DNA of 64,000 nt from Actinomycetospora straminea (GCF_028737255.1 NZ_JAQZAN010000024.1:1-64000); one strand, 5' to 3'. Shown: positions 31,543 through 42,761, numbered from the stretch's first letter. Made by a program: numbers and translations. The notes: generated from the letters alone by a model not told the origin.

Positions 31543-32244
31543 GTGCCTGATCTGGCTGCCGTCCTGTGGGACATGGACGGCACGCTGGTCGACTCCGAGT
31601 GGCTGTGGGACGTGTCCCTGGCCGACCTCGCCGCGCACCTCGGCGGCGAGCTCTCGGTCGAGCTGCGCGAGGACCTCGTCGGGTCGTCGCTGCCGCGCTC
31701 GGTGTCGGCCGTGCGCGCCGCGGCGGGGCTCGACCCCGACGACCCGGACGGCGTCGCGGCCGACGGCCGGTGGCTGCTCGAGCGCACCAAGCGGCTCTTC
31801 GCCGTAGACCTCCCGTGGCGTCCCGGGGCCCGGGAGGCCCTCGTCGCGGTGCGCGCGGCGGGGCTGCCGACCGCGCTCGTCACGAGCACCTACCGCGAGC
31901 TGACCGACGTCGCGCTCGACACCATCGGGCGGCAGTTCTTCGACGTCACCGTGTGCGGCGACGAGGTGTCGGCGACCAAGCCGGACCCCGCGCCGTACCT
32001 GCGGGCCGCGGAGCTGCTCGGCGTCGCGCCCCACGCGTGCGTCGCCGTGGAGGATTCGCCGACCGGCACGCGCTCCGCGGTGGCCGCGGGCGCGACCGTC
32101 GTGGTGGTCCCTTCGGAGGTCTCGGTTCCGCCGGGGGAGCGACGGCTGCTGCGCCCGGACCTCGTCGGGCTGTCCGTCGACGAGCTGCGCGAGGCGTTGC
32201 TGATCGGGAGCGACGACCACCGGTCGCGAGCCGGCGCGCGGTGA
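31543..32244 (+). CDS. HAD-superfamily hydrolase (beta-phosphoglucomutase-like)
   Basis: 233 residues. The HAD motifs are all present: motif I LWDMDGTLVDSE (DxDGT), motif II TALVTST, and motif III/IV KPDPAPYLRAAELLG with VAVEDSPTGTRSAVAAG. The helical cap after motif I makes it subfamily I, like phosphatases and beta-phosphoglucomutase. The substrate is unknown. It begins 5 bases after metH and is probably cotranscribed; the same arrangement occurs in mycobacteria. Confidence 0.9.
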   Translation: MPDLAAVLWDMDGTLVDSEWLWDVSLADLAAHLGGELSVELREDLVGSSLPRSVSAVRAAAGLDPDDPDGVAADGRWLLERTKRLFAVDLPWRPGAREALVAVRAAGLPTALVTSTYRELTDVALDTIGRQFFDVTVCGDEVSATKPDPAPYLRAAELLGVAPHACVAVEDSPTGTRSAVAAGATVVVVPSEVSVPPGERRLLRPDLVGLSVDELREALLIGSDDHRSRAGAR

Positions 32245-32307
32245 GCGCACGGTGACCGTCCGGCGCACCCCGGATGGGGCCGGCAGTGTGCGACCGGTTC
32301 CGTCCCC

Positions 32308-32589
32308 GTGCGACGATGGCTCGACGTGAAGACGTTCGAGGAGCTCTTCGACGAGCTCGAGGTCAAGGCGCGGGACCGACCGGCCGGATCCGGGACCGTG
32401 GCCGCTCTGGATGCCGGGGTGCACGCCCAGGGCAAGAAGGTGCTCGAGGAGGCCGGCGAGGTGTGGATCGCGGCCGAGTACGAGACCGACGAGAAGCTGG
32501 CCGAGGAGATCTCCCAGCTGCTCTACCGCGTCCAGGTCATCATGCTCGGCCGCGGGCTCACGCTCGCCGAGGTCTACAAGCACCTGTAG
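32308..32589 (+). CDS. hisE: Phosphoribosyl-ATP pyrophosphatase
   Basis: 93 residues, monofunctional HisE, which removes pyrophosphate from phosphoribosyl-ATP in the second step of histidine synthesis. Family segments include [35 protein letters not shown] (the EExxE metal-binding helix) and [24 protein letters not shown] 32308 gives [10 protein letters not shown], equal in length to the mycobacterial start, and is preferred over GTG 32326. hisG follows 35 bases downstream. Confidence 0.95.
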   Translation: MRRWLDVKTFEELFDELEVKARDRPAGSGTVAALDAGVHAQGKKVLEEAGEVWIAAEYETDEKLAEEISQLLYRVQVIMLGRGLTLAEVYKHL

Positions 32590-32624
32590 TCGACACCACG
32601 GGGGTGTCGGGAGGAGAAGGACCC

Positions 32625-33521
32625 ATGCTCCGCGTCGCCGTTCCCAACAAGGGATCCCTGTCGGAGGAGGCGTCGACGATGCTGCGCGACGCCGGTTACC
32701 GGCAACGGACGGACAGCCGCGACCTGAGCCTGCACGACGAGGCGAACGGGGTCACGTTCTTCTACCTGCGGCCGAAGGACATCGCGACCTACGTCTCCGA
32801 GGGCCAGCTGCACCTCGGCATCACGGGCCACGACCTGACCGAGGAGTCCAGCGCCTCGGTCAACCAGCTGCTCCGTCTCGGGTTCGGGCACTCGAAGTTC
32901 CGCTACGCCGCGCCCGCGCGCAACGAGTGGACGGTCCAGGACCTCGCCGGCAAGCGGATCGCGACGTCGTACCCGCGTCTCGTCCGGGCCAACCTGGCCC
33001 AGCAGCGCATCGCGGCGAAGGACGTCATCCGCCTCGACGGGGCGGTCGAGATCTCGATCGAGCTGCAGGTGGCGGACGCCATCGCCGACGTCGTCAGCTC
33101 GGGGCGCACGCTCGCCCAGCACGGGCTGGTGACCATCGGGGACCCGATCACCGAGTCCGAGGCGGTGATCATCGACCGCAACGCCAAGTTCGACCAGGTG
33201 CCCGACTCGCCGGAGACCGAGCGCTCGAAGTCGCGCTTCGTCGAGCGCCTGCGCGGCGTCGTCTACGCCCGCCGCTACGTCATGCTCGACTACGACTGCC
33301 CCCGTGACCTGCAGGACCGCGCCGTCGAACTGACGCCGGGCATCGAGTCGCCGACCGTCGCGCCGCTGTCGAACGAGAAGTTCGTCGCGGTCCGCTCCAT
33401 GGTCGAGCGCAAGCGGGTCAACGACATCATGGACGAGCTCGCCGACCTGGGCGCCACGGGCATCGTCACCTCGTCGCTGCAGTCGTGCCGCGCCATCGGC
33501 GCGGGCAACGGGAACCGCTGA
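32625..33521 (+). CDS. hisG: ATP phosphoribosyltransferase, long form
   Basis: 298 residues, the first and feedback-controlled enzyme of histidine synthesis. MLRVAVPNKGSLSEEA opens the catalytic domain; ITGHDLTEES and the PRPP-binding region (SSGRTLAQHGLV) follow. The C-terminal 75 residues, from MLDYDCPRD on, are the ACT-like histidine-binding regulatory domain, so this is the long hexameric form that does not need HisZ. ATG 32625 has GGAGGAGAAGG just upstream. Confidence 0.97.
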   Translation: MLRVAVPNKGSLSEEASTMLRDAGYRQRTDSRDLSLHDEANGVTFFYLRPKDIATYVSEGQLHLGITGHDLTEESSASVNQLLRLGFGHSKFRYAAPARNEWTVQDLAGKRIATSYPRLVRANLAQQRIAAKDVIRLDGAVEISIELQVADAIADVVSSGRTLAQHGLVTIGDPITESEAVIIDRNAKFDQVPDSPETERSKSRFVERLRGVVYARRYVMLDYDCPRDLQDRAVELTPGIESPTVAPLSNEKFVAVRSMVERKRVNDIMDELADLGATGIVTSSLQSCRAIGAGNGNR

Positions 33522-33564
33522 CCCTCGCCCCGACGGTCCGACCCCTCAGCGAGGGCGGACCGTC
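33522..33564. terminator. Inverted repeats between convergent hisG and thioesterase genes
   Basis: Two overlapping stems are possible: CCCTCGC (33522-33528) with GCGAGGG (33549-33555), and GACGGTCCG (33532-33540) with CGGACCGTC (33556-33564). Only 24 bases separate the two stop codons. A bidirectional terminator is likely. Confidence 0.55.
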
Positions 33565-34358
33565 AGCGCCTGCGCGGCGCGGCCGACCGGGCCGTGCTCG
33601 TCGTGCAGCACCGAGAACGCCGTGCCGAGCCCCTCGGGGCCGATGACGCTGTCGGCGTCGAGCCCGATCCACTCGCCGCGCGGGGCGCGGTGGACGTGGA
33701 GCGTCAGGTCGGTGTTGACGAACAGCCAGTCGTTGAGGTCGAGGCGCGCGGCCGCGCCGTTGGTGGAGTCGGCGATCGAGGCGAGCCGCTGCCACGGCGT
33801 CGGCTCCTCGCCTTCGACGACCGGCACCCGCAGCCGGCCCCACGCCCGCCCCGGCCCGGACTCGCCGAGGTGGCCCTCCAGCCAGCGCCAGTCGATGGCG
33901 TCGAGGTAGCCGGGCAGCCAGCCCGCCGGGCTCGGGATCGCGCGGCCCTCCTCGGGACCGGGCATCGACGGGCCGGGCGCGGTGGCCGCCGCCGCGGTGT
34001 CGGTGACCGCCAGGCGCCAGCCCGCCGCCCGCGCGACCGCCCGGCCGGCGGCGGCGAGCTCGGCGACGACGAGCTCGATGGTGCGCCCGGCCCGCTCGAC
34101 GCGCGCGGAGACGGTGAGCTCGCCCATCGGCACCCGCCCGAGGACCTCGACGGTCAGGCGCGAGAGCAGCATCTCCTCGCGCGGCGCGCACTGCTCCAGC
34201 GCGCGCACCAGCAGCGCGCTCGGCGGTCCCATGTGCTGGCCGTCGGGGAACCAGGGGCCGGCGGTGGAGCCGGTGGCGAGCACCCGCTGCGTGCCCGGCG
34301 GGTCGTCCGCGACGGGCGGCAGCAGGCGGAAGAAGGGCTCGGTCACGAGCGCGGTCAC
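33546..34358 (-). CDS. Acyl-CoA thioesterase-like protein (double hotdog)
   Basis: 270 residues. PSALLVRALEQCAPREEMLLSRLTVEVLGRVPMGELTVSARVERAGRTIELV in the first half and NDWLFVNTDLTLHVHRAPRGEWIGLDADS in the second are typical of the two hotdog repeats of TesB-type actinobacterial thioesterase family proteins (M. tuberculosis Rv2120c neighbourhood differs). Substrate unknown, probably an acyl-CoA. GTG 34358 overlaps the stop of the RecB-like gene (GTGA). Confidence 0.82.
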   Translation of the reverse strand: MTALVTEPFFRLLPPVADDPPGTQRVLATGSTAGPWFPDGQHMGPPSALLVRALEQCAPREEMLLSRLTVEVLGRVPMGELTVSARVERAGRTIELVVAELAAAGRAVARAAGWRLAVTDTAAAATAPGPSMPGPEEGRAIPSPAGWLPGYLDAIDWRWLEGHLGESGPGRAWGRLRVPVVEGEEPTPWQRLASIADSTNGAAARLDLNDWLFVNTDLTLHVHRAPRGEWIGLDADSVIGPEGLGTAFSVLHDEHGPVGRAAQALTVRPR

Positions 34359-35308
34359 GGGGCGTCTCCCACGGGCTGTCCGGAGGGTGTGGCGGAGCGG
34401 GGGCGGGGCACGGGCAGGGGGGCCGGGGTGGTGGGTGCCGCCGGCGACGTGGCCGTCGCCGGTGTACCCACGGACGTGTCTCCGGGCCAGCCCGGATAGG
34501 GCGGGGGCGTGCCGCCGTGTGCGGGGCAGCGGTCGCGGAACGGGCACCAGGTGCAGCCGGGGCCGGGGTTCGGGCGGAAGTCGCCGGTGGGCGCGGCCCT
34601 CGTGATCGCGGCCCAGACCGCGGCGAGCACGCGGGCGAAGCGGTCGAGCTCGTCGGCGGTGGGCCGCAGGGTCAGCGTGGTGGTGTCGGCGAGGTGGAGC
34701 AGCCGCAGCGTCGGCACCACGCCCCGGGTCCGCGCGAGCAGCAGCGCGTAGAAGCGGACACCGAACAGCGTCCGCCCCTCGGCGTGCACCGACGGCGCGG
34801 GCCCGGACTTGTAGTCGACGACGGTGAGCCCGCCCGGCCCGGTGTCGAGCCGGTCGAGGTAGCCGCGCAGCGGGGAGCCGTCGGCGAGCTCCGCCTCGAC
34901 GCGCAGCTCGCGGGCCTCGGAGGTGACGGTGCGCGGGTCCTCGAGGGCGAAGTAGCGGGCGAGCAGCCCGTCGACGCCCGGCTCCTCGCCGAGGAGCGCC
35001 CGCTCCGTGGGGTCGAGGGCGTCGAGCACCGCGACGGCGAGGTCCCGCGCGGTTCCCAGCCGGCGGGCCTCGGGCTCGAGGGCGTGGAGGCGCTCGAGCA
35101 CCGTGTGCACCACCGTGCCCCGCAGCGCCCCGGGCGACGGCGTCTCGGGCAGCCGGTCGACCGCGCGGAAGCGGTAGAGCAGCGCGCAGCGCCGGAAGTC
35201 GACGGCCCGGGACGGCGAGAGCGCGGCCGGGCGCGGCGGGGCCCCGACCTCCGCCCCGACCTCCGCCCCGATCACCGCCCCGGCCTGCGTCGCCGTCTCC
35301 GTGCCCAC
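34355..35308 (-). CDS. RecB-family PD-(D/E)XK exonuclease with Fe-S cluster cysteines
   Basis: 317 residues. LSPSRAVDFRRCALLYRFRAVDRLPE begins the fold, GTVVHTVLERL provides the N-terminal His helix, and RGYLDRLD...LTVVDYKSG gives the D-(D)xK active site. One cysteine near residue 41 plus CTWCPFRDRC form the four-cysteine cluster of AddB/Cas4-like nucleases. It corresponds to M. tuberculosis Rv2119 in position. The N-terminus has VGAEVGAEVG repeats, and the last 60 residues are Pro/Thr-rich and disordered. GTG 35308 lies 7 bases after TAGCCT. Confidence 0.9.
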   Translation of the reverse strand: MGTETATQAGAVIGAEVGAEVGAPPRPAALSPSRAVDFRRCALLYRFRAVDRLPETPSPGALRGTVVHTVLERLHALEPEARRLGTARDLAVAVLDALDPTERALLGEEPGVDGLLARYFALEDPRTVTSEARELRVEAELADGSPLRGYLDRLDTGPGGLTVVDYKSGPAPSVHAEGRTLFGVRFYALLLARTRGVVPTLRLLHLADTTTLTLRPTADELDRFARVLAAVWAAITRAAPTGDFRPNPGPGCTWCPFRDRCPAHGGTPPPYPGWPGDTSVGTPATATSPAAPTTPAPLPVPRPRSATPSGQPVGDAP

Positions 35309-35315
35309 GAGCGTG

Positions 35316-35321
35316 AGGCTA
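35316..35321 (-). promoter_or_regulatory. Predicted -10 of the RecB-like gene (leaderless)
   Basis: TAGCCT on the minus strand, 7 bases before GTG 35308. Confidence 0.55.
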
Positions 35322-35365
35322 GATCACGGCACCGACAGCCCCGGGCGGTTCGGCGAGGTCCGAGC

Positions 35366-35522
35366 GCGAGGGGCACGCTGCGCATGATCGAGAGGCTGGC
35401 GGACCTGCCGACCGTGCCCCTCGCCGCGACAGCTCTCCAGAACGATCTCTCCAGAGTGTCGCCACGGTCGTCGCGCCGACAGCAGCCGCGACACCCTCGC
35501 GAGATCGACATGGAGAGCGTCG
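35366..35522. repeat. Hairpin repeat, copy A
   Basis: About 157 bp repeated again 183 bp downstream. It has two stem-loops: GCGAGGGGCAC with GTGCCCCTCGC, and an imperfect 30-bp pair starting CTCTCCAGAACGATCTC (35433) and ending near 35517 with GAGATCGACATGGAGAG. The 446-base region between the divergent recB-like and trmI genes holds copies A and B and no gene. Confidence 0.9.
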
Positions 35523-35548
35523 GGGGAGCGCGCCAGCCTCGGCGCACC

Positions 35549-35708
35549 GCGAGGGGCACGTTGCGCATGATCGACAGGCTCGCGGGCCTGCGGACCGTGC
35601 CCCTCGCCGCGGCACCTCTCCAGGACGATCTCTCCGGAGTGCCGCCAGCGCGTCGCCGCGCCGGACGACAGCCACGACACCCTCGCGAGATCGAGAGGGA
35701 GAGCGTCG
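35549..35708. repeat. Hairpin repeat, copy B
   Basis: About 160 bp, roughly 85 percent identical by eye to copy A and in the same orientation, with the same two stem-loops; the CTCTCCAGGACGATCTC arm starts at 35616. It ends 33 bases before the trmI -10. Confidence 0.9.
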
Positions 35709-35740
35709 ACCCACGCCCCCGTCGGCAGGGGGCCGGTGCC

Positions 35741-35746
35741 TAGGGT
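35741..35746 (+). promoter_or_regulatory. Predicted -10 of trmI (near-leaderless)
   Basis: TAGGGT, 8 bases, then GTG 35755. Confidence 0.5.
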
Positions 35747-35748
35747 GA

Positions 35749-36777
<1,029 letters not shown>

Positions 36778-36898
36778 CGCTGCGTGAACACCAGGGCCCT
36801 GAGGTGCAGGAGGAATCACCCTCGGTGACGTGATGCAAGGGCGGCTCGTGAGAACTCCGTCACCGGGACGCTACTCCACGGACACCTCGATTCGCGGG

Positions 36899-36904
36899 TA
36901 CGGT
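36899..36904 (+). promoter_or_regulatory. Possible -10 of mpa
   Basis: TACGGT lies 30 bases before GTG 36935, leaving a short leader with an AGGAGG ribosome site at 36924-36929. Confidence 0.4.
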
Positions 36905-36934
36905 TCTGGTCACGGAGTAGCGGAGGAGGGCGCC

Positions 36935-38740
36935 GTGACGACTGACGACGACCCCAGGGGCCGATCCGACCAGGGCCGGGACCGCGGACACGACCGTGGC
37001 TCGGCGGACATGGCAGCACAGGTGCGCTTCCTCGAGGACGAGGTCGCGCTGTTGCGTCGCAAGCTGACCGAATCCCCGCGGCACGCGCGCATCCTGGAGC
37101 AGCGGCTGGGCGAGGCGCAGCAGCGCGTCGCGCAGCTGACGGAGCGGAACGACAAGCTCACGGAGACCCTCAAGGAGGCCCGGGCGCAGCTCGTGGCCCT
37201 CCGCGAGGAGGTCGACCGGCTCGCGCAGCCGCCGTCGAGCTACGGCACGTTCCTCGAGGCGCACGACGACTCCACGGTCGACGTGTTCACCTCCGGACGC
37301 CGCATGCGCGTGGCGGTGTCGCCCGCGGTGGAGATCGCCGACCTGACCCGCGGGCAGTCCCTGCGGCTCAACGAGGCGCTCACCGTCGTCGAGGCGGGCT
37401 CCTACGAGCGCATCGGCGAGGTGGTCGCGCTGCGCGAGGTCCTCACCGAGGAGGACGGCACGCGCAACCGCGCCCTGATCATCGGGAACGCCGACGAGGA
37501 GCGGATCGTCCACCTGGCCGACTCGCTGCTCGACGCGGACGCGCCCGAGCTCAAGGCCGGCGACTCGCTCATGGTAGACACCCGCGTCGGCTACGCGTAC
37601 GAGAAGGTCCCGAAGGCCGAGGTCGAGGAGCTGGTCCTCGAGGAGGTCCCCGACGTCGCCTACACCGACATCGGCGGGCTCTCGCGGCAGATCGACTCCA
37701 TCCGCGACGCGGTGGAGCTGCCGTTCCTGCACGCGGACCTGTTCCGGACCTACCAGCTGCGCCCGCCGAAGGGCGTGCTCCTCTACGGGCCGCCCGGGTG
37801 CGGGAAGACGCTCATCGCCAAGGCGGTGGCGAACTCGCTGGCGAAGAAGGTCGCCGAGACCCGCGGCGAGGACAGCCGCGACGTCAAGGCGCACTTCCTC
37901 AACATCAAGGGCCCGGAGCTGCTCAACAAGTTCGTCGGCGAGACCGAGCGGCACATCCGGATGATCTTCCAGCGGGCGCGCGAGAAGGCGTCCGAGGGCA
38001 CGCCGGTGATCGTGTTCTTCGACGAGATGGACTCGATCTTCCGGACCCGTGGTTCGGGTGTCTCGAGCGACGTCGAGACGACCATCGTCCCGCAGCTGCT
38101 GAGCGAGATCGACGGCGTCGAGGGGCTCGAGAACGTCATCGTCATCGGCGCCTCGAACCGCGAGGACATGATCGACCCCGCGATCCTGCGGCCGGGCCGG
38201 CTCGACGTGAAGATCAAGATCGAGCGTCCCGACGCCGAGGCGGCGCAGGACATCTTCTCGAAGTACCTGATCGACGGGCTGCCGCTGCACGAGGACGACA
38301 TCGACGAGTTCGGCGGCAACCGGGCGGCGTGCCTCGAGGGCATGATCGAGCGGGTCGTCGAGCGGATGTACGCCGAGACCGACGAGAACCGGTTCCTCGA
38401 GGTCACCTACGCCAACGGGGACAAGGAGGTCCTGTACTTCAAGGACTTCAACTCCGGCGCGGTCATCGAGAACATCGTCGGGCGCGCGAAGAAGTCGGCG
38501 ATCAAGTCCGAGCTGGAGAGCTCGCAGCCGGGCCTGCGCGTGCAGCACCTGCTGGACGCCGTCGTCGACGAGTTCGCCGAGTCCGAGGACCTGCCGAACA
38601 CCACCAACCCGGACGACTGGGCCCGGATCTCGGGCAAGAAGGGCGAGCGGATCGTCTACATCCGCACGCTGGTCACCGGCAAGGGTGCGACGCAGGGCAA
38701 GGAGATCGACACCGCGTCGAACACCGGCCAGTACCTCTGA
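36935..38740 (+). CDS. mpa: Proteasome-activating AAA ATPase (ARC/Mpa)
   Basis: 601 residues, the hexameric unfoldase that threads Pup-tagged proteins into the 20S core. In order: N-terminal coiled coil (about 25-85, with [19 protein letters not shown]) that binds Pup, tandem OB domains (about 90-235), and the AAA domain with Walker A GPPGCGKT (about 285-292), Walker [10 protein letters not shown] and the arginine-finger region. The extreme C-terminus GQYL has the penultimate tyrosine that docks on the proteasome alpha ring. GTG 36935 follows AGGAGG; longer in-frame starts have no conserved sequence. Confidence 0.96.
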   Translation: MTTDDDPRGRSDQGRDRGHDRGSADMAAQVRFLEDEVALLRRKLTESPRHARILEQRLGEAQQRVAQLTERNDKLTETLKEARAQLVALREEVDRLAQPPSSYGTFLEAHDDSTVDVFTSGRRMRVAVSPAVEIADLTRGQSLRLNEALTVVEAGSYERIGEVVALREVLTEEDGTRNRALIIGNADEERIVHLADSLLDADAPELKAGDSLMVDTRVGYAYEKVPKAEVEELVLEEVPDVAYTDIGGLSRQIDSIRDAVELPFLHADLFRTYQLRPPKGVLLYGPPGCGKTLIAKAVANSLAKKVAETRGEDSRDVKAHFLNIKGPELLNKFVGETERHIRMIFQRAREKASEGTPVIVFFDEMDSIFRTRGSGVSSDVETTIVPQLLSEIDGVEGLENVIVIGASNREDMIDPAILRPGRLDVKIKIERPDAEAAQDIFSKYLIDGLPLHEDDIDEFGGNRAACLEGMIERVVERMYAETDENRFLEVTYANGDKEVLYFKDFNSGAVIENIVGRAKKSAIKSELESSQPGLRVQHLLDAVVDEFAESEDLPNTTNPDDWARISGKKGERIVYIRTLVTGKGATQGKEIDTASNTGQYL

Positions 38741-38765
38741 CCGGGCCGGTACCTGTGACAGTGGG

Positions 38766-38771
38766 TACCGT
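38766..38771 (+). promoter_or_regulatory. Predicted -10 of the alpha/beta hydrolase gene (leaderless)
   Basis: TACCGT, 6 bases, then ATG 38778. Confidence 0.55.
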
Positions 38772-38777
38772 GTAGGC

Positions 38778-40013
38778 ATGAGCGACGAGTCACCCTGGCC
38801 GTCCCGCCCGGACCGCAACGAGGTCCGCGGGGCGGCCGGTGTGGCGTCGGAGGCCGTCGACATCATCTCGCGGCCGGTGCAGGGCACCCACGAGGCGATC
38901 TCCGGCACCGTGTTCGGCGTGCTGCGCCGCGTCGGGCTCGGGCCGGCGTCGAGGCCCGTGCAGGTGGTGCACGACGGCATCAGCACCGGCGTCTACGCGG
39001 CCGTCCGCGGCATCTCCCACCTCGCGGGGCGGGGGATCGGCGCCGCGGCCGCCCTGGCCCGTCCCGGCGACTGGCGTCCCGTCACCGGCACGCCCACGGG
39101 CGCGGTGCTCACCGGGGCCGTCAACGGGCTGGTCGGCGACCACATGGTGGCCCTCGACAACGACCTCGCCGTCCCGATGACGCTGTACACGGCGACGGTC
39201 GCCGACGACGACCCGCACGCCGAGCTGCCCGGCGACCCCGAGGCCCTGCGCGCCGTGGTCGCCGACCACCCCGAGCGCGATCTCACCCGCCTCGTGCTCT
39301 TCGTCCACGGCCTCGGTGAGACCGAGCACGCCTGGCGCCTCTACGGCGAGGCGAGCGCGGGGGAGGGCTACGCCGAGCGGGCCGCATCGGCGACCGGCGC
39401 GACGCCGCTGCTCCTGCGCTACAACACGGGGCTGCCCATCGCCGACAACGGCGCGGCGCTGTCCCTGCTGCTCACCGACCTGTGGCGGCGCTGGCCCGAG
39501 GAGGTCGCGCGCCTCGACCTCGTCGGGCACTCGATGGGCGGGCTCGTGCTGCGCCACGCGTGCCACCACGCCGTGCAGACGGGCCAGCCGTGGGTCGGCG
39601 CCGTCCGCCGGATGATCTACCTCGGCTCGCCGCACCGCGGGGCGCCGCTGGCCCACCGCGTCGACCAGATCGCCACCCAGCTCTCGCGGTGGTCGCGCTC
39701 GCGCACGTGGGGGGAGTTCCTGGACCGGCGCTCGGCGGGCATCCGCGACCTCGTCGCCGGGGTGTCGGACACCGAGGTGCCGCTGCTCGCCCACGCCTCG
39801 CACCACGCCGTGGCCGCCTGCGTCACGAGCTCGGCGCACCACCCGCTGGCCAACGCGCTGGGCGACCTGCTCGTGCCCGTGGACTCCGCCGGCGGCGCCG
39901 TGGCCGACGTCGAGCCGCTGACGTCGTCGCACCACTTCCACCTGCTCAACGACCCGGACGTGCACGAGCACCTCATGCGGTGGCTGACGGCGGAGGACGA
40001 GCCGGCCTCGTGA
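38778..40013 (+). CDS. Alpha/beta hydrolase (lipase/PGAP1-like)
   Basis: 411 residues. The nucleophile elbow is LVGHSMGGLVLRHA, preceded by the oxyanion stretch LVLFVHGLGETEHAW; YLGSPHRGAPLAHRVD follows, as in PGAP1-like acyl hydrolases, and a late HHFHLL may supply the catalytic histidine. The first 110 residues are helical and Gly/Ala-rich (VQGTHEAISGTVFGVLRRVG), possibly membrane-associating. No signal peptide. It sits between mpa and dop and is coupled to the following MFS gene by a GTGA overlap. Confidence 0.85.
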   Translation: MSDESPWPSRPDRNEVRGAAGVASEAVDIISRPVQGTHEAISGTVFGVLRRVGLGPASRPVQVVHDGISTGVYAAVRGISHLAGRGIGAAAALARPGDWRPVTGTPTGAVLTGAVNGLVGDHMVALDNDLAVPMTLYTATVADDDPHAELPGDPEALRAVVADHPERDLTRLVLFVHGLGETEHAWRLYGEASAGEGYAERAASATGATPLLLRYNTGLPIADNGAALSLLLTDLWRRWPEEVARLDLVGHSMGGLVLRHACHHAVQTGQPWVGAVRRMIYLGSPHRGAPLAHRVDQIATQLSRWSRSRTWGEFLDRRSAGIRDLVAGVSDTEVPLLAHASHHAVAACVTSSAHHPLANALGDLLVPVDSAGGAVADVEPLTSSHHFHLLNDPDVHEHLMRWLTAEDEPAS

Positions 40014-41233
40014 GCGGGCCCGCACCCGGGCACCGCGCGCGCCTCGTCGTCCTCGGCGCGCTCACCGCCGCCGCCCCGCTGAGCCTCGACACCTACCTCC
40101 CGGCGCTGCCGGCGCTCACCGCCGACCTCGCGACGACGCCGTCGGTCGCCCAGCTCTCGCTGACCTCCTGCCTCGTCGGCCTGGCGCTGGGGCAGCTGGT
40201 CGCGGGCCCGCTGTCCGACGTGCTGGGCCGGCGGCGCCCGATGCTGCTCGGCGCGGCGGGGTTCGCGATCGCCTCGGTCCTCTGCGCGGTGGCGCCGAGC
40301 GTCGAGGTGCTCGTCGGGTTGCGGCTGGCGCAGGGGCTGCTCGGCGCCGTGGGGATCGTGGTGGCGCGGGCGGTGGTCCGCGACACCAGCGACGCGACGA
40401 CCTCCGCGCGCTCGTTCGCGACGTTGATGCTGGTCTCGGGCGTGGCGCCGATCGTCGCGCCGGTGCTCGGCGGGCAGCTGCTGCGGGTGACGAGCTGGCG
40501 CGGGGTCTTCGTGGTCCTCGCGGTGTACGGCGTGCTGACCGGGGTCGCGGTGCTCGCGCTCGTGCGGGAGTCGCTGCCGCGCGCACGGCGCCGGGCGGGC
40601 AGCGCGGCCGCGACGATCGCCTCGTTCCGGGTGCTGCTGGGCGACCGGCGGGTGGTGGCGTGCGTGCTGGCCGCGGGGTTGACGTTCTCGGCGATGTTCG
40701 CCTACATCTCGGGCTCCACGTTCGTGCTCCAGGACCTCTACGGGCTCTCGCCGCAGGGCTTCTCGGGGGTGTTCGCGGCGAACTCGGTGGCGATCGTGAC
40801 GTCGGTGCAGGTCGCGGGCCGGCTCGCGGGCTCGGGGCGGGTGCGCCCGGAGCGCCTGCTCGTCGTCGGGCTCGGGGTCGCCGTGGTCGGCACCGGGGTG
40901 CTGCTCGTCTCCGCCCTCGTCGGCGCCGGGCTCGCCGGCATCCTCACGGGGCTCGTCGTCACCGTCGTCGGGGTCGGGCTCGTCCTGCCCAGCGCCACGA
41001 CCCTGACCCTCGCCGACCACCCCGAGCACGCCGGCAGCGCCTCGGCCCTGCTCGGGACCGCGCAGTTCCTCGTCGGGGCCGGCACGGCGCCGCTGGTGGG
41101 CCTCGCGGGCGGGCGCACGGCGGTGCCGATGGCGGCGACCATGGCGGGCGCGGTGGTGCTCGCCGCCGTGGTCTTCGGCATCCTCTGGCGGGGCGCCCGC
41201 CCGGAGCGGGCCGCGGACGCCGAGCACGCATAA
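40010..41233 (+). CDS. Bcr/CflA-type MFS drug transporter
   Basis: 407 residues with 12 predicted helices. Helix 1 ends in [15 protein letters not shown], the signature of the Bcr/CflA subfamily; the helix 2-3 loop is [16 protein letters not shown] and motif C-like [12 protein letters not shown] is in helix 5, typical of drug/H+ antiporters. GTG 40010 overlaps the preceding stop. The gene ends 10 bases before dop. Confidence 0.88.
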   Translation: MSGPAPGHRARLVVLGALTAAAPLSLDTYLPALPALTADLATTPSVAQLSLTSCLVGLALGQLVAGPLSDVLGRRRPMLLGAAGFAIASVLCAVAPSVEVLVGLRLAQGLLGAVGIVVARAVVRDTSDATTSARSFATLMLVSGVAPIVAPVLGGQLLRVTSWRGVFVVLAVYGVLTGVAVLALVRESLPRARRRAGSAAATIASFRVLLGDRRVVACVLAAGLTFSAMFAYISGSTFVLQDLYGLSPQGFSGVFAANSVAIVTSVQVAGRLAGSGRVRPERLLVVGLGVAVVGTGVLLVSALVGAGLAGILTGLVVTVVGVGLVLPSATTLTLADHPEHAGSASALLGTAQFLVGAGTAPLVGLAGGRTAVPMAATMAGAVVLAAVVFGILWRGARPERAADAEHA

Positions 41234-41236
41234 GGT
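41231..41236 (+). promoter_or_regulatory. Predicted -10 of dop (leaderless)
   Basis: TAAGGT overlaps the stop of the MFS gene and is followed by 7 bases and ATG 41244. Confidence 0.55.
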
Positions 41237-41243
41237 CGGGGGC

Positions 41244-42761
41244 ATGACGGCGCGGCGCATCATGGGCACCGAGATCGAGTACGGCATCTCCGTCCCCGGC
41301 GACCCGGCGGCGAACCCGGTGATCACGTCCACCCAGATCGTGCTGGCCTACGCCGCGGCCGCCGACGTCCCGCGCGCCCGCCGCGCCCGCTGGGACTACG
41401 AGGTCGAGTCGCCGCTGCGCGACGCCCGGGGCTTCGACCTCGGCCCGAGCGCCGGTCCGCCGCCCGACGCCGGCGACCTCGACGACCTGGGCGCCGCCAA
41501 CGTCATCCTCACCAACGGCGCGCGGCTCTACGTCGACCACGCGCACCCGGAGTTCTCGGCGCCCGAGGTCACCACCCCGCGCGACGCCGTGATCTGGGAC
41601 AAGGCGGGGGAGCGGGTGATGGAGGACGCCGCCGAGCGGGCCGCCACCGTCCCCGGCACGCCGCGCATCCAGCTCTACAAGAACAACATCGACAACAAGG
41701 GTGCGAGCTACGGCTCCCACGAGAACTACCTCTGCGCCCGCCAGACCCCGTTCCCGACGATCATCACGGGCCTGACGCCGTTCTTCGCGTCGCGCCAGGT
41801 CGTGGTCGGGGCGGGCCGCGTCGGGCTCGGGCCCTCGGGCGACGAGCCGGGCTTCCAGCTCTCGCAGCGCGCCGACTACATCGAGGTCGAGGTCGGGCTG
41901 GAGACCACGCTCAAGCGCGGCATCATCAACACCCGCGACGAGCCGCACGCCGACGCCGACAAGTACCGGCGCCTGCACGTCATCATCGGTGACGCGACGC
42001 TCGCGGAGTACTCGACGTTCCTCAAGGTCGGCACCACCGCGCTGGTGCTCTCGATGATCGAGGCCGGCGTCCGCTTCGACGACCTGCGCCTGCTCGAGCC
42101 GGTGCGCTCGGTGCACCGCATCAGCCACGACCCGACGCTCAAGACGCTGGTCGACCTCTCCGACGGCCGGAAGATGACCGCGCTCGACATCCAGCGCTCC
42201 TACCTCGAGCGCGCCTGGAAGCACGAGGAGACCACGGGCGACGGCGAGATCGACCCGATGACCCGCGAGGTGCTCGACACCTGGCAGGAGGTCCTCGACG
42301 ACCTCGACACCGACCCGCTGCGCTGCGCCGACCGCCTCGACTGGGTCGCCAAGCTCAACCTGCTGCAGAGCTACCAGCAGCGCGACAACCTGCCCTGGGA
42401 CTCGCCGAAGCTGCACCTCATCGACCTGCAGTACGCCGACGTGCGGCAGGCCAAGGGGCTCTACAACCGGCTGGTGACCCGCGGGTCGATCAAGCGCCTG
42501 GTCACCGAGGAGGAGGTCCGCGCGGCGGTGACGAAGCCGCCGGAGGACACCCGCGCCTACTTCCGCGGCCGCTGCCTCGAGCGCTACCCGGCCGAGGTGG
42601 CCGCGGCCTCGTGGGACTCGGTGATCTTCGACCTGGGACGCGAGTCGCTCGTCCGGATCCCCACCCTCGAGCCCCTGCGCGGTACCCGCGGGCACGTCGG
42701 GGAGCTCATCGACAACTCCGCCGACGCCACCGCGCTCGTGGAGGCGCTGACACGGGGATAG
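41244..42761 (+). CDS. dop: Pup deamidase/depupylase
   Basis: 505 residues of the carboxylate-amine/glutamine-synthetase-like fold. [17 protein letters not shown] starts the ATP site; [15 protein letters not shown] holds the catalytic aspartate (D98); [24 protein letters not shown] and [11 protein letters not shown] are shared with PafA. The segment 43-85, variable in charge and Gly/Pro-rich, is the Dop loop absent in PafA. It converts the terminal Gln of Pup to Glu and removes Pup from substrates. The order dop-pup-prcB-prcA follows. Confidence 0.97.
   Translation: MTARRIMGTEIEYGISVPGDPAANPVITSTQIVLAYAAAADVPRARRARWDYEVESPLRDARGFDLGPSAGPPPDAGDLDDLGAANVILTNGARLYVDHAHPEFSAPEVTTPRDAVIWDKAGERVMEDAAERAATVPGTPRIQLYKNNIDNKGASYGSHENYLCARQTPFPTIITGLTPFFASRQVVVGAGRVGLGPSGDEPGFQLSQRADYIEVEVGLETTLKRGIINTRDEPHADADKYRRLHVIIGDATLAEYSTFLKVGTTALVLSMIEAGVRFDDLRLLEPVRSVHRISHDPTLKTLVDLSDGRKMTALDIQRSYLERAWKHEETTGDGEIDPMTREVLDTWQEVLDDLDTDPLRCADRLDWVAKLNLLQSYQQRDNLPWDSPKLHLIDLQYADVRQAKGLYNRLVTRGSIKRLVTEEEVRAAVTKPPEDTRAYFRGRCLERYPAEVAAASWDSVIFDLGRESLVRIPTLEPLRGTRGHVGELIDNSADATALVEALTRG

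Noticed and set aside
34355-35308. Cas4 nuclease
   Set aside because: The four-cysteine RecB-like fold is shared with Cas4, but gene order matches the actinobacterial Rv2119-type protein and no CRISPR components are near.
35366-35708. CRISPR array
   Set aside because: Two long imperfect copies with internal inverted repeats, no regular short spacers and no cas genes.
36830-36934. Extended N-terminus of Mpa from GTG/ATG at 36830
   Set aside because: The extra 35 residues are not conserved, and GTG 36935 has a perfect AGGAGG site in front of it.
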